The notes under the pieces were generated by a model, which worked only from the letters and a program-made list of their open reading frames with translations, made no database searches and was not told the origin of the DNA. Shown piece by piece: positions 16,126-28,882 of a stretch of DNA of 31,901 nucleotides. The translations under genes and the position numbers were made by a program. Source of the stretch: JANRKH01 sp964351245. Lineage in GTDB: Bacteria; Pseudomonadota; Alphaproteobacteria; Rickettsiales; Rickettsiaceae. Position 1 is the stretch's first letter; every line of letters starts with the position of its first letter. The DNA lies in contig CAYGNF010000010.1 in assembly GCA_964351245.1 (NCBI GenBank), positions 1 to 31,901 on the forward strand, written 5' to 3'.

Positions 16126-17391
16126 ATGAAAAAAATTATAATATCAACAATGATTGGTAATGCTCTTGAGTGGTATGACTATGCATTATACGCTCAATTT
16201 GCTCATATAATAGGGTTGCACTTTTTTCCCGAATCTAGATTGACTCACATACTGACTTTTGCAGTTTTTGCAGCTGGGTTCGTTGTAAGGCCACTAGGCG
16301 CTGTATTTTTTGGAACAATAGGGGATACGCTAGGTAGAAGGTTTGCTCTTGCACTAGGGATGATTACAATGGCAATACCTACTGCTGCTATAGGATTTCT
16401 TCCTTCCTATGATACGATAGGAATTTTTGCCCCAATTTTATTAACTTTGATGCGATTAATTCAGGGATTTTCTTTAGGAGGAGAATTTAGCGGCTGTATA
16501 TCATACGTTGTTGAAAGCTCCTCAATAAATCATAGAGGCCTAGCAGGAAGTACTACATTTCTCAGTATGTGCATTGGTATGCTTTTTGGTAGCATGACAG
16601 CAGAATTATGTAAGCGCGTTATGTCACCAGAATATTTAATTGCATTTGGATGGAGATTGCCTTTTGCACTCGGGTTATTTATAGGACTCATAGGTTTTTA
16701 TATAAGAACCAAGTTACATGAAAGCCCGTTATATCAAGAGGCAAAAGCAACCGGCAATTTGTCCAAAACGCCAATTGTGGATTTAATGCAAGAAAATTAT
16801 AAAAATCTTATAATTGCCATTGGGATATATCTGAGCGTCACAGTGCCTTTTTACATAAATACAGTATATTTATCTACTTATATACAGAATCTAGGTTTTG
16901 AAGATGCTATTGCAAGTAAAGCCAATATAGCAGCGCTAATTTCTATGTCATGTTCACTAGTTCTATCTGCGTGGATTTCAGATAAGATAGGCAGAAAACC
17001 TGTGATGATTTTTGCTTGCATTGTCTATATAATTGTGGCTGTTCCTGCTTTTTATATCATATGTAATAGCCCCAATCCAAGGATTATCATAACAACCTGC
17101 GCTATTATGGGTGCAATTAACGGATTATTTATGGGGCCTGTACCTACGGTACTAGTTGAGCTCTTCCCTACAAAAGTTAGATTCACTGGGGTTGCCCTAT
17201 CATATAATCTAAGCGCTGCAATATTTGGAGGCACTACTCCTATGATACTGCTCATTCTTATTTCGCAATTTCAAAATAACATGATAGTGCCATACTATTT
17301 AAGTGTTTTTATTTGTATTACTTTATTTACTTTGATATATTACCAAGAAACTTATAAAAGTAAATTATATGACAGTAAAAGCTCAGCATGA
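16126..17391 (+). CDS. proP: MFS transporter, ProP-like metabolite:proton symporter
   Basis: The 421-residue protein has about 12 membrane helices and belongs to the metabolite:H+ symporter branch of the major facilitator superfamily. Signatures are the opening GNALEWYDYALY, the loop 2-3 motif GDTLGRR with FGTIG before it, RLIQGFSLGGEFSG in helix 4, a second half-motif SDKIGRKP, and ELFPTKVRFTGVALSYN. E. coli ProP imports proline and betaine. Rickettsiales carry several ProP-like paralogues whose substrates are mostly unknown, so the substrate here is open. It lies 27 bases after the flagellar run and overlaps queH by 23 bases, so it may be read from the flagellar promoter. No strong ribosome-binding site is seen. 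Confidence 0.85.
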   Translation: MKKIIISTMIGNALEWYDYALYAQFAHIIGLHFFPESRLTHILTFAVFAAGFVVRPLGAVFFGTIGDTLGRRFALALGMITMAIPTAAIGFLPSYDTIGIFAPILLTLMRLIQGFSLGGEFSGCISYVVESSSINHRGLAGSTTFLSMCIGMLFGSMTAELCKRVMSPEYLIAFGWRLPFALGLFIGLIGFYIRTKLHESPLYQEAKATGNLSKTPIVDLMQENYKNLIIAIGIYLSVTVPFYINTVYLSTYIQNLGFEDAIASKANIAALISMSCSLVLSAWISDKIGRKPVMIFACIVYIIVAVPAFYIICNSPNPRIIITTCAIMGAINGLFMGPVPTVLVELFPTKVRFTGVALSYNLSAAIFGGTTPMILLILISQFQNNMIVPYYLSVFICITLFTLIYYQETYKSKLYDSKSSA

Positions 17392-18037
17392 CGATTTTAG
17401 ACTGCCAAGCGGGTCTGATAATAAAGTATTGATGCATTCTTGCTGTGCTCCTTGTGCCGGGGAATTAATGCAAAAGATAAAAGAATCTGGCATAGAACTT
17501 ACAATATTTTTTTACAATCCAAATATACACCCAAAAAAAGAATACGAAATCAGAAAAGAAGAAAATATAAAATACGCAAACAAATTAGGTGTACCATTTG
17601 TAGATGCTGATTACGATGTGCAAAACTGGTTTTCAAGAGTTAAGGGCATGGAAAATGAACCAGAAAGAGGTGTTAGATGTAGCGCCTGCTTTGATATGAG
17701 ATTTGAAAGAACTGCTCTATATGCTTACGAAAATAATTTTACAGTATTTACGAGCTCATTAGGAATTTCTAGGTGGAAAAATATGAATCAGATTAATGAG
17801 TCGGGTATAAGAGCCGCAAAACCTTATGATAACATGGTATACTGGGTATATAATTGGAGGCTGAACGGGGGGTCACAAAGAATGTATGAAATAGCAAAGG
17901 AAGAGAATTTCTATAAACAAGAATATTGTGGATGCATATACTCATTGCGCGATACAAATAATTGGCGAGTTAAAAATAATAGAGAAAAAATTGTGATTGG
18001 AGAGCAATTTTATCATGAAAAATCACAAAGCCACTAG
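17369..18037 (+). CDS. queH: epoxyqueuosine reductase QueH
   Basis: QueH reduces epoxyqueuosine to queuosine in the wobble position of GUN-anticodon tRNAs, replacing the unrelated QueG. The 222-residue protein has the family cysteine signatures: CCAPC at 25-29 (Cys25, Cys26, Cys29), RCSAC with Cys104 and Cys107, and YCGC with Cys187 and Cys189, plus the FYNPNIHP and TSSLGISRWKN segments. These residues bind the iron-sulfur cluster and a second metal in characterised QueH. The ATG at 17369 lies within the end of the transporter gene; the next ATG (residue 22) would fall too close to the first cysteines. The terminal step alone does not show whether queuosine is made or salvaged. Confidence 0.93.
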   Translation: MTVKAQHDDFRLPSGSDNKVLMHSCCAPCAGELMQKIKESGIELTIFFYNPNIHPKKEYEIRKEENIKYANKLGVPFVDADYDVQNWFSRVKGMENEPERGVRCSACFDMRFERTALYAYENNFTVFTSSLGISRWKNMNQINESGIRAAKPYDNMVYWVYNWRLNGGSQRMYEIAKEENFYKQEYCGCIYSLRDTNNWRVKNNREKIVIGEQFYHEKSQSH

Positions 18038-18281
18038 GGTTTTAAATCTGGCGCTAGATTTCTTGATGCACTAATAATGATTACTCTGGGCTATAAATTG
18101 TTGATTGAGATACGGGGATTAAATTATTTTGAAGTATATTTAAACAAATCATTATATCTATGTAATATGTAAAAAAGTTACATTATAGTTAAAAAATATC
18201 TGTTATTTTGCATTTACACTTATCGAGGTTGAAATATTTTTGTAGAATAGAGGTATTGCTATGTTAATGTAGAATATTTTT

Positions 18282-18407
18282 ATGAAAAAAATTAGAAAAT
18301 TACTTACCTCATCGGCTTTATTGATCAATATTTTAGGTGCATCTTTTGTGATACATACAAACGCGAATGCCGCTGAAGCTTTGCACGAATGTAATGATGC
18401 ATCTTAA
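18282..18407 (+). CDS. tiny ORF with a classical signal peptide (41 aa), micropeptide or remnant
   Basis: ATG 18282 to TAA 18405-18407 encodes 41 residues. Residues 1-6 are basic (MKKIRK), 7-25 are hydrophobic (LLTSSALLINILGASFVIH) and TNANA-AEA offers a clean signal peptidase I site after about residue 30, leaving a mature peptide of only about 11 residues (AEALHECNDAS). The layout is far too ordered to be a random frame. It could be a genuine exported micropeptide, or the surviving 5' end of a decayed outer-membrane or secreted protein gene; only 37 bases separate it from the 3' end of the converging antiporter gene. No strong ribosome-binding site is seen. No function is assigned. Confidence 0.5.
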   Translation: MKKIRKLLTSSALLINILGASFVIHTNANAAEALHECNDAS

Positions 18408-18444
18408 TTGTAGAAAGAGAGAGCAATAGAGTACAAAATTCCTA

Positions 18445-20175
18445 CTAGAATTCGTCTGCAATATCCTCATCTTGAGCTGCTATCACATAATTTCCAACAC
18501 GGAATTGTTCTTTTAGTCGCGCAATCTCAAACTCTCCTATACCAAGAGTTTTTAGAACCGCCCCTCCTAGCTGCAATCCGGTCTCATAAGAAGCGGGAAC
18601 TATTATAGTTGCACCAAGCTCGTATAACTCGTTTGAATTTTTCATATCTTCGCTTCTTACAATCATGGAAAGATGATTGTAATTTTGAGAGATTTTCTTA
18701 AGCGCTTTTTTCTGAGTAATAGAATTTTCTAGAGTAACTATTACCCCAACAGCTCTATCTGCGCCGCAAGCAGAAAGAGTTGAGATATGAGAAATATCTC
18801 CCGCAAATACTGGAAACCCGTTACTGCGACCTTCTTTGACCCTTTCGGCATTAATTTCAATAATCACATAATTTACAGATTCTGCTTCGAGAAATTTTGC
18901 AACCATTCGACCTACTGATCCAAAGCCAGCTATGATGACGTGATTACTCAAATCTCGTGCTCCTTTTTCAAGTATATTATCTGGAGATTTTTCTGGGTCA
19001 TAATCAAAAAAATGTTCAATTTTATTTCCGAGTGTAGATAATAAAGGAGTAACTGCCATAGAGCATGTCACTACCAGAAGTAACAATTTACCTGTTGCCT
19101 CAGGTATGATGCCCTCACTCATACCTAAATTATATAAAATAAATGCAAACTCTCCTCCTTGAGACAACATCAACCCTGCATGTATAGCAACACCTGTATT
19201 AAACCCAAAAATTATACATAACCCCGTGATGATTGCAGACTTTGCAATAATCAGGGATACTGTTAGTGATACAATAATGCCGATTTGATTGTAAATTTCC
19301 ATCACATCTATTGTCATTCCTACGGACATAAAAAAGAGGCCAAGCAACAACCCCTTAAATGGATATATGCTCTCTTCTGCCTTTCTTTGAAATTCAGTCT
19401 CAGCAACTAACACGCCAGCTGTAAAAGCACCAAGTGCTAAAGAAAGCCCCATATATTCGGTCGCAAAAGCAGATGCAAGAGCTATCAGTAAGGTTGCCGC
19501 AGTGAATAATTCGTTTGAGCTACTAGACTCATTCTCGCTTGATAATAGCCTAAAAATTGGCCTAAAAAATACCCTACCTATGGCAAAAATAGCAGCAAGT
19601 ACAATTGCTGCTTTCACTATAGACATTAGAACCTCTATATGCAGCGATGATAAATTATTGCCAGATAGTTTTGGTACAATAACTAGCAAAGGCACTACCG
19701 CAAAATCCTGAAGCAACAAAATTGCCAGCGATATTCTACTTACTTGAGCAAATTGTCTCCTAGAATCATCTATCACTTGTAGCACTACAGCAGTAGAAGA
19801 TAGAGCAAGACCTCCTCCTATTATTACTGCATGACCATTGACATTATCATGGAATATAGTAATTGCTCCGGCTATGATAATTGAAGTGAAAATAACTTGA
19901 AGAGTTCCCAAACCAAAAACGTATTTCCGCATTGCAGATAATCGAGCAAAAGATAGTTCTAGGCCTATTGCATACAATAAAAATACTACTCCGTATTCTC
20001 CAAGTATATGTATCTGCTTATATAGAACAATTTTAAGTCCGTGATCCCCTATGAATGCACCTGCAACTAAATAGCCAAGCACTGGGCTGAGCTTGAGTTT
20101 TTTGAATATAATTACGATAAAAACTGCTGCAGATAACAACACCAAGACGCTTGGCAATACTTCAAATTGTTCCAT
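18445..20175 (-). CDS. monovalent cation:proton antiporter, CPA2 family (KefB/KefC-type)
   Basis: The 576-residue protein has an N-terminal Na+/H+-exchanger-type membrane domain with about 12 helices (1-390), including LGYLVAGAFIGDHGL, the YAIGLELS segment, LALSSTAVVLQ, LLQDFAVVPLL and the GAFTAGVLVAETEF signature, followed by a RCK/TrkA-N nucleotide-binding domain with GFGSVG at 417-422 and an acidic residue ending the second strand (VIIEIN). KefB and KefC proteins exchange potassium for protons and are gated by glutathione adducts; the ion and the gating ligand here are not shown by sequence. The gene stands alone, with 278 bases upstream and a converging neighbour downstream, so it probably has its own promoter. 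Confidence 0.9.
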   Translation of the reverse strand: MEQFEVLPSVLVLLSAAVFIVIIFKKLKLSPVLGYLVAGAFIGDHGLKIVLYKQIHILGEYGVVFLLYAIGLELSFARLSAMRKYVFGLGTLQVIFTSIIIAGAITIFHDNVNGHAVIIGGGLALSSTAVVLQVIDDSRRQFAQVSRISLAILLLQDFAVVPLLVIVPKLSGNNLSSLHIEVLMSIVKAAIVLAAIFAIGRVFFRPIFRLLSSENESSSSNELFTAATLLIALASAFATEYMGLSLALGAFTAGVLVAETEFQRKAEESIYPFKGLLLGLFFMSVGMTIDVMEIYNQIGIIVSLTVSLIIAKSAIITGLCIIFGFNTGVAIHAGLMLSQGGEFAFILYNLGMSEGIIPEATGKLLLLVVTCSMAVTPLLSTLGNKIEHFFDYDPEKSPDNILEKGARDLSNHVIIAGFGSVGRMVAKFLEAESVNYVIIEINAERVKEGRSNGFPVFAGDISHISTLSACGADRAVGVIVTLENSITQKKALKKISQNYNHLSMIVRSEDMKNSNELYELGATIIVPASYETGLQLGGAVLKTLGIGEFEIARLKEQFRVGNYVIAAQDEDIADEF

Positions 20176-20210
20176 AGATCATAATTTTATTGATAATTTA
20201 TAATTGACCA

Positions 20211-20229
20211 ATTGCTAGAAAATAGCAAT
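20211..20229 (-). other. hairpin in the antiporter 5' region
   Basis: ATTGCTA (20211-20217) and TAGCAAT (20223-20229) form a perfect 7-base-pair stem with a 5-base loop, 35-55 bases before the antiporter ATG. It has no T tract on either strand, so a terminator is unlikely; it could be a 5' leader structure. Confidence 0.35.
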
Positions 20230-20424
20230 CCTGATAATATCAATTATATTACATTTTTTAAGTTGTATTGTAAAAAAAATCTGTTGTCACAAGAATAAAG
20301 CCTGTTCGTGCTAAAATCAATTATATAATTATAGGTTCAAAAATATCTCAAGAATCATGACGAGTATAGAGAAATATTGTGAATAATTTGTTGCACTAGC
20401 GCGAATCGCCCTAATTCATTCCAA

Positions 20425-20459
20425 GAATAATATTTGATATCAAATATCAAATATTATTC
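20425..20459 (-). repeat. 14-bp perfect inverted repeat spanning the rpoC stop codon
   Basis: The arms 20425-20438 (GAATAATATTTGAT) and 20446-20459 (ATCAAATATTATTC) are exact reverse complements with a 7-base spacer. The rpoC stop codon (20454-20456) lies inside the right arm. In RNA this is a long A-U hairpin at the end of the operon; no T tract follows, so it may protect the mRNA 3' end or aid termination rather than act as a classical terminator. Confidence 0.7.
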
Positions 20460-23400
20460 CATAAGACCTTTTCTTGCTTTATCGACATAAAAACCTGTTC
20501 CAGCTGGAATTAATCTACCCACTATAACATTTTCTTTCAAGCCATATAATTTATCTACTTTACCTGCTACAGCAGATTCGGTAAGTACTCTTGTTGTTTC
20601 CTGGAATGATGCAGCAGAAATAAATGATCTAGTCTGAAGAGAGGCTTTGGTTATACCTTGCAATACTAACTCTCCTTGTGCGGGTTTAAATCCACTAATA
20701 ATTGCTTTTTCATTGATTTCATCAAACTCTGATCGATCAATTTTTTCTCCAACAATTAATGTGGTCTCACCAGCGTCAAGAATTTCGACTTTTTGAAGCA
20801 TTTGTCGTATTATTACCTCAATATGCTTATCATCAATTTTCACGCCCTGAAGTCTATATACTGCTTGAATTTCACGAACCATATATTTTGTCAACTCTTC
20901 TACTCCCATAATTCTGAGAATATCTTGGAGCACTGCGTTTCCATCAACTAACATGTCTCCTTTTTTTACGTAATCTCCTTCATTGACCACTATATGCTTA
21001 CCCTTAGGCACCATGAATTCAATGGGTTTGCTTCCATCAATTGGATGAATAATAATTCTTCTCTTCGATTTAAAATCTTTACCAAATTCAATTCTTCCGT
21101 CAGATTCAGCAATAACAGCATGATCCTGGGGTTTTCTAGCTTCTACTAACTCAGCCACTCTTGGTAAACCACCAGTAATGTCTCTTGTTTTAGTAGATTC
21201 TCGAGGAATACGCGCGATAATATCACCAGCATTGATCTTTGCCCCATCTTCTACGCTTAAAATTGCATTTACAGGTAAATAGTATCTGGCTTCTAGTCCA
21301 TTGGATAAATTAAGAGTTGCTCCATTTTCATCTAGTAAATGAATGCGAGGTCTCAATTCTGCTCCTTTAGCACTCTGCCTTGATTCAACAATCACTTTAT
21401 TTGTAATTCCCGTGGCCTCATCTGTTACATCACGCACAGAAATTCCATCTACCAAATCCTGAAAAGATATTCTGCCGGTTTTTTCTGTGATAATGGGAAT
21501 AGTATAGGGATCCCACTCAGCAAGCTTTTCGCCTCTTTTTACGTTTTGACCATCATCAGCAGTTAGCTTTGCGCCATACGATACCTTATGTCTAGCTTTT
21601 TCCTCTCCCTTGCTGTCTACAAGTAGTATCTCGCAAGATCTACTCATAACTATCTTATTATTATTTGAATCCAAAACTATATTACGATTGACTATCTTAA
21701 TTTTAGCATCAAAGGAAGCCTCTATGGAAGAGATTTCTGCACCTCGAGTTGCCGCTCCTCCTATATGGAATGTTCGCATTGTCAGCTGAGTACCAGGTTC
21801 GCCTATTGATTGAGCCGCTATTACGCCAACAGCTTCTCCAACTGATACTAATTCTCCTGTAGATAGATCTCTGCCATAGCATTTTGCGCAGACGCCTTCT
21901 TTGTGTTGACAGGTGAGGACAGAGCGCACTTTTATCGAATCTATTCCAGCAGTTTCAATTTTTTCTACAGCTGTTTCATCGAGTATACTACCCGAAAAAA
22001 CAATGAGATCACCGGTAGTAGGATGCTTAATATCATTTAGTACAGTCCTACCCAGCACTTGATCTGCAAGAGATATAATAACATCTCCCCCATCAATGAT
22101 AGGTATAAAAACTAAGCCATCATTAGTGCCGCAATCATATTCTGTAACAATACAATCCTGAGCAACATCTACTAATCTTCTAGTCAAATAACCTGAACTT
22201 GCTGTTTTCAGCGCTGTATCTGCTTGGCCCTTTCTAGCTCCATGAGTCGAGTTAAAATACTCTAGTACAGTCAGTCCTTCTTTGAAGTTTGATATAATAG
22301 GAGTTTCAATGATCTCTCCAGAAGGCTTTGCCATTAACCCCCTCATTCCCGCTAATTGTTTTATCTGCGCAGGAGAGCCTCTTGCACCTGATGCTGCCAT
22401 CATATAAATTGAGTTAAACCTGGAATGACCACTCCCGGAACCTTCTGATTTTCTTAAAGTTGAGATATCTATCATCATATCGCTTGCAACTTTATCTGTG
22501 CATCTTGACCATGAATCGATGACTTTGTTATATTTCTCCCCAAATGTAATAAAACCATCAGAATATTGATTTTCAAACTCCTTTACTTCATCAAGAGTAT
22601 TGTTGATATGTTTGTCTTTACTGACAGGGACTACCATGTCATCCATTCCAAATGAAATACCAGATTTGCATGCATAATTAAATCCAAGACCCATAAGTCT
22701 ATCTGCAAAAATCACTGTAGCTTTTTGACCGCAATGCCTATAAACGAGATCGATGACAGAAGAAATATCTTTTTTTGTCATCGGTCTGTTTATGACTTTA
22801 AAATTAATATTTTTATTTTTGGGCAATAATTCTCTTAGAATGAGTCTTCCTGGTGTTGTGTCTACAAGAGTCTGCACAAGCTCATCTTCTGCGTTAAGAA
22901 TTTGCATTCTATATTTAATTCTTGTATGTAAACTGACGGCATTAATAAATAATGCATGATGTACTTCATGTATTTCGGACATGATAGATCCTTCTCCGGG
23001 CTCAGATTCTAAATCTAGCGTCATGTAATATAAGCCTAAAACTATATCCTTATCTGGTACAATGATCGGTTTTCCATTTGCAGGACTAAGAATATTGTTG
23101 GTCGACATCATTAGAACTCTTGCTTCTAATTGAGCCTCAATTGACAGAGGTATATGAACCGCCATTTGATCACCGTCAAAGTCTGCATTAAATGCCGCAC
23201 ACACAAGAGGGTGCAACTGAATCGCCTTACCTTCAATTAAAGTTGGTTCAAATGCTTGTATTCCTAGTCTGTGTAAAGTCGGGGCTCTGTTTAAAAGAAC
23301 TGGATGCTCTCTTATTACTTCCTCTAATATATCCCACACTTCCGGCTTTTCAGACTCTACCATTTTCTTAGCAGCTTTTAATGTAGCGGCAAAGCCATAT

Positions 23401-24563
23401 AACTCTAATTTTGCGTATACAAATGGCTTAAATAACTCCAAAGCCATTTTTTTTGGGAGGCCGCACTGATGTAGCTTTAACTCGGGTCCAACAACTATCA
23501 CAGATCTACCAGAATAATCTACTCTTTTTCCAAGTAAATTTTGCCTAAACCTACCTTGTTTACCTTTTAGCATGTCACTTAAAGATTTAAACGGACGTTT
23601 GTTGTTGTTTTTTACAACTCTCCCTCTTCTACCATTATCAAACAAGGCATCTACAGCCTCTTGTAGCATTCTTTTTTCATTTCTAACTATAATGTCAGGC
23701 GCTTTTAACTCTAGTAATCTACGTAATCTATTATTCCTGTTAATAACTCTTCTGTATAACTCATTTAGATCGGAAGTTGCAAACCTGCCGCCATCAAGCA
23801 TCACAAGTGGCCTTATTTCTGGTGGAATTATAGGCAAGACTCTCATTACCATCCACTCTGGCTTATTGGAAGATCCTAAAAAATCTTCCACAAGCTTGAG
23901 TCTTTTGACTATTTTTTTTCTTTTAATTTCTGAGGTAGTAGATACAATGCTTTCTCTAAGCTCTAATTGCATTGCCTCAAGATCTAAATCTTTGAGTAAT
24001 TTTTCGATCGCTTCTGCTCCTATCAATACTTCAAAATTACCTTCTCCATATTCATCTAAAGCTTTATTATACATATCATCAGTAAGTACATCGCCTCTGG
24101 AAAGTGGAGTTAATCCTGATTCAATAACTACATACGCCTCAAAATATAGTATTTTCTCAATATCTTTTAGGGTCATATCTAAAAGAGCGCCTATTCTTGA
24201 AGGAAGAGACTTAAGGAACCAAATATGAGCGATTGGGGCTGCAAGTTCGACGTGGCCCATCCTCTCTCTCCTTACTCTGGAGGTAGTAACTTCGACACCG
24301 CACTTTTCACAAACAATACCGCGATATTTCATACGCTTATATTTGCCACATAAACACTCGTAATCTTTTACTGGACCAAATATTCTGGAGCAAAAAAGCC
24401 CCTCTTTTTCGGGTTTAAACGTTCTATAATTTATCGTCTCGGGCTTTGTTACTTCCCCAAAAGACCAGGAACGAATTTGCTCGGGACTGGCGATATTAAT
24501 TCTTAAAATATCAAATTGTTGTACATTACTTACTTGTCCGTAGAAATTTACCGTCTCAGTCAT
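20454..24563 (-). CDS. rpoC: DNA-directed RNA polymerase subunit beta'
   Basis: RpoC carries the catalytic magnesium of RNA polymerase. The 1369-residue protein is of alphaproteobacterial length. Visible landmarks are the N-terminal zinc ribbon (CLCGKYKRMKYRGIVCEKCG), the active-site NADFDGD at 459-465 with Asp461, Asp463 and Asp465, the trigger-loop region around GARGSPAQIKQLAGMRGLM, the second zinc cluster CQHKEGVCAKCYG, and GEAVGVIAAQSIGEPGTQLTMRTFHIGG before it gives way to the jaw. The ATG at 24563 follows the rpoB stop by 2 bases and has AAGGA about 9 bases upstream, inside the end of rpoB. It is the last gene of the secE-rpoC block. Confidence 0.99.
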   Translation of the reverse strand: MTETVNFYGQVSNVQQFDILRINIASPEQIRSWSFGEVTKPETINYRTFKPEKEGLFCSRIFGPVKDYECLCGKYKRMKYRGIVCEKCGVEVTTSRVRRERMGHVELAAPIAHIWFLKSLPSRIGALLDMTLKDIEKILYFEAYVVIESGLTPLSRGDVLTDDMYNKALDEYGEGNFEVLIGAEAIEKLLKDLDLEAMQLELRESIVSTTSEIKRKKIVKRLKLVEDFLGSSNKPEWMVMRVLPIIPPEIRPLVMLDGGRFATSDLNELYRRVINRNNRLRRLLELKAPDIIVRNEKRMLQEAVDALFDNGRRGRVVKNNNKRPFKSLSDMLKGKQGRFRQNLLGKRVDYSGRSVIVVGPELKLHQCGLPKKMALELFKPFVYAKLELYGFAATLKAAKKMVESEKPEVWDILEEVIREHPVLLNRAPTLHRLGIQAFEPTLIEGKAIQLHPLVCAAFNADFDGDQMAVHIPLSIEAQLEARVLMMSTNNILSPANGKPIIVPDKDIVLGLYYMTLDLESEPGEGSIMSEIHEVHHALFINAVSLHTRIKYRMQILNAEDELVQTLVDTTPGRLILRELLPKNKNINFKVINRPMTKKDISSVIDLVYRHCGQKATVIFADRLMGLGFNYACKSGISFGMDDMVVPVSKDKHINNTLDEVKEFENQYSDGFITFGEKYNKVIDSWSRCTDKVASDMMIDISTLRKSEGSGSGHSRFNSIYMMAASGARGSPAQIKQLAGMRGLMAKPSGEIIETPIISNFKEGLTVLEYFNSTHGARKGQADTALKTASSGYLTRRLVDVAQDCIVTEYDCGTNDGLVFIPIIDGGDVIISLADQVLGRTVLNDIKHPTTGDLIVFSGSILDETAVEKIETAGIDSIKVRSVLTCQHKEGVCAKCYGRDLSTGELVSVGEAVGVIAAQSIGEPGTQLTMRTFHIGGAATRGAEISSIEASFDAKIKIVNRNIVLDSNNNKIVMSRSCEILLVDSKGEEKARHKVSYGAKLTADDGQNVKRGEKLAEWDPYTIPIITEKTGRISFQDLVDGISVRDVTDEATGITNKVIVESRQSAKGAELRPRIHLLDENGATLNLSNGLEARYYLPVNAILSVEDGAKINAGDIIARIPRESTKTRDITGGLPRVAELVEARKPQDHAVIAESDGRIEFGKDFKSKRRIIIHPIDGSKPIEFMVPKGKHIVVNEGDYVKKGDMLVDGNAVLQDILRIMGVEELTKYMVREIQAVYRLQGVKIDDKHIEVIIRQMLQKVEILDAGETTLIVGEKIDRSEFDEINEKAIISGFKPAQGELVLQGITKASLQTRSFISAASFQETTRVLTESAVAGKVDKLYGLKENVIVGRLIPAGTGFYVDKARKGLME

Positions 24564-24565
24564 AA

Positions 24566-28687
<4,122 letters not shown>

Positions 28688-28708
28688 TATGTATGACCTA
28701 TTTGTATG

Positions 28709-28739
28709 TTAATAAAGCCGTCTTATAGCTTTTTATTAA
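28709..28739 (-). other. hairpin just upstream of rpoB
   Basis: TTAATAAAGC (28709-28718) pairs with GCTTTTTATTAA (28728-28739) with a two-base bulge, ending about 21 bases before the rpoB ATG. It could mask or expose the rpoB leader, but function is inferred only. Confidence 0.45.
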
Positions 28740-28772
28740 TACCTGAGCATCTGTATTAAATTAAGTTATAAA

Positions 28773-28788
28773 ATACAGTCAGCTGTAT
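28773..28788 (-). other. 6-bp tetraloop hairpin in the rplL-rpoB gap
   Basis: ATACAG (28773-28778) and CTGTAT (28783-28788) form a stem with a four-base loop. On the transcribed strand TTTATAA follows, so a weak attenuator is conceivable. Confidence 0.35.
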
Positions 28789-28822
28789 AAATTGGGCTGA
28801 TATAACCGCAACACAAACACAG

Positions 28823-28866
28823 AAGAGTCTGATATTAAAGCACTAAGCTTTATTCACCAAACTCTT
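28823..28866 (-). other. nested stem-loop directly after rplL
   Basis: An inner stem (28836-28841 with 28847-28852, TAAAGC/GCTTTA, 5-base loop) is enclosed by an outer stem (28823-28828 with 28861-28866, AAGAGT/ACTCTT). It lies 17 bases after the rplL stop. The position matches where E. coli has an attenuator and an RNase III site between rplL and rpoB, but this sequence is not homologous as far as I can tell. Confidence 0.45.
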
Positions 28867-28882
28867 TGTTGCTGATTGTGAG

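Noticed and set aside
18077..18172. 31-codon plus-strand frame after queH
   Set aside because: No ribosome-binding site, no signal peptide and no ordered composition; likely chance.
18167..18183. ATGTAA/TTACAT hairpin after queH
   Set aside because: Only a 6-bp A-T-rich stem without a T tract; not convincing as a terminator.
23572..24228. 218-codon plus-strand frame opposite rpoC
   Set aside because: Entirely antisense to the conserved clamp and lid region of rpoC, with a Ser/Leu-rich shadow composition.
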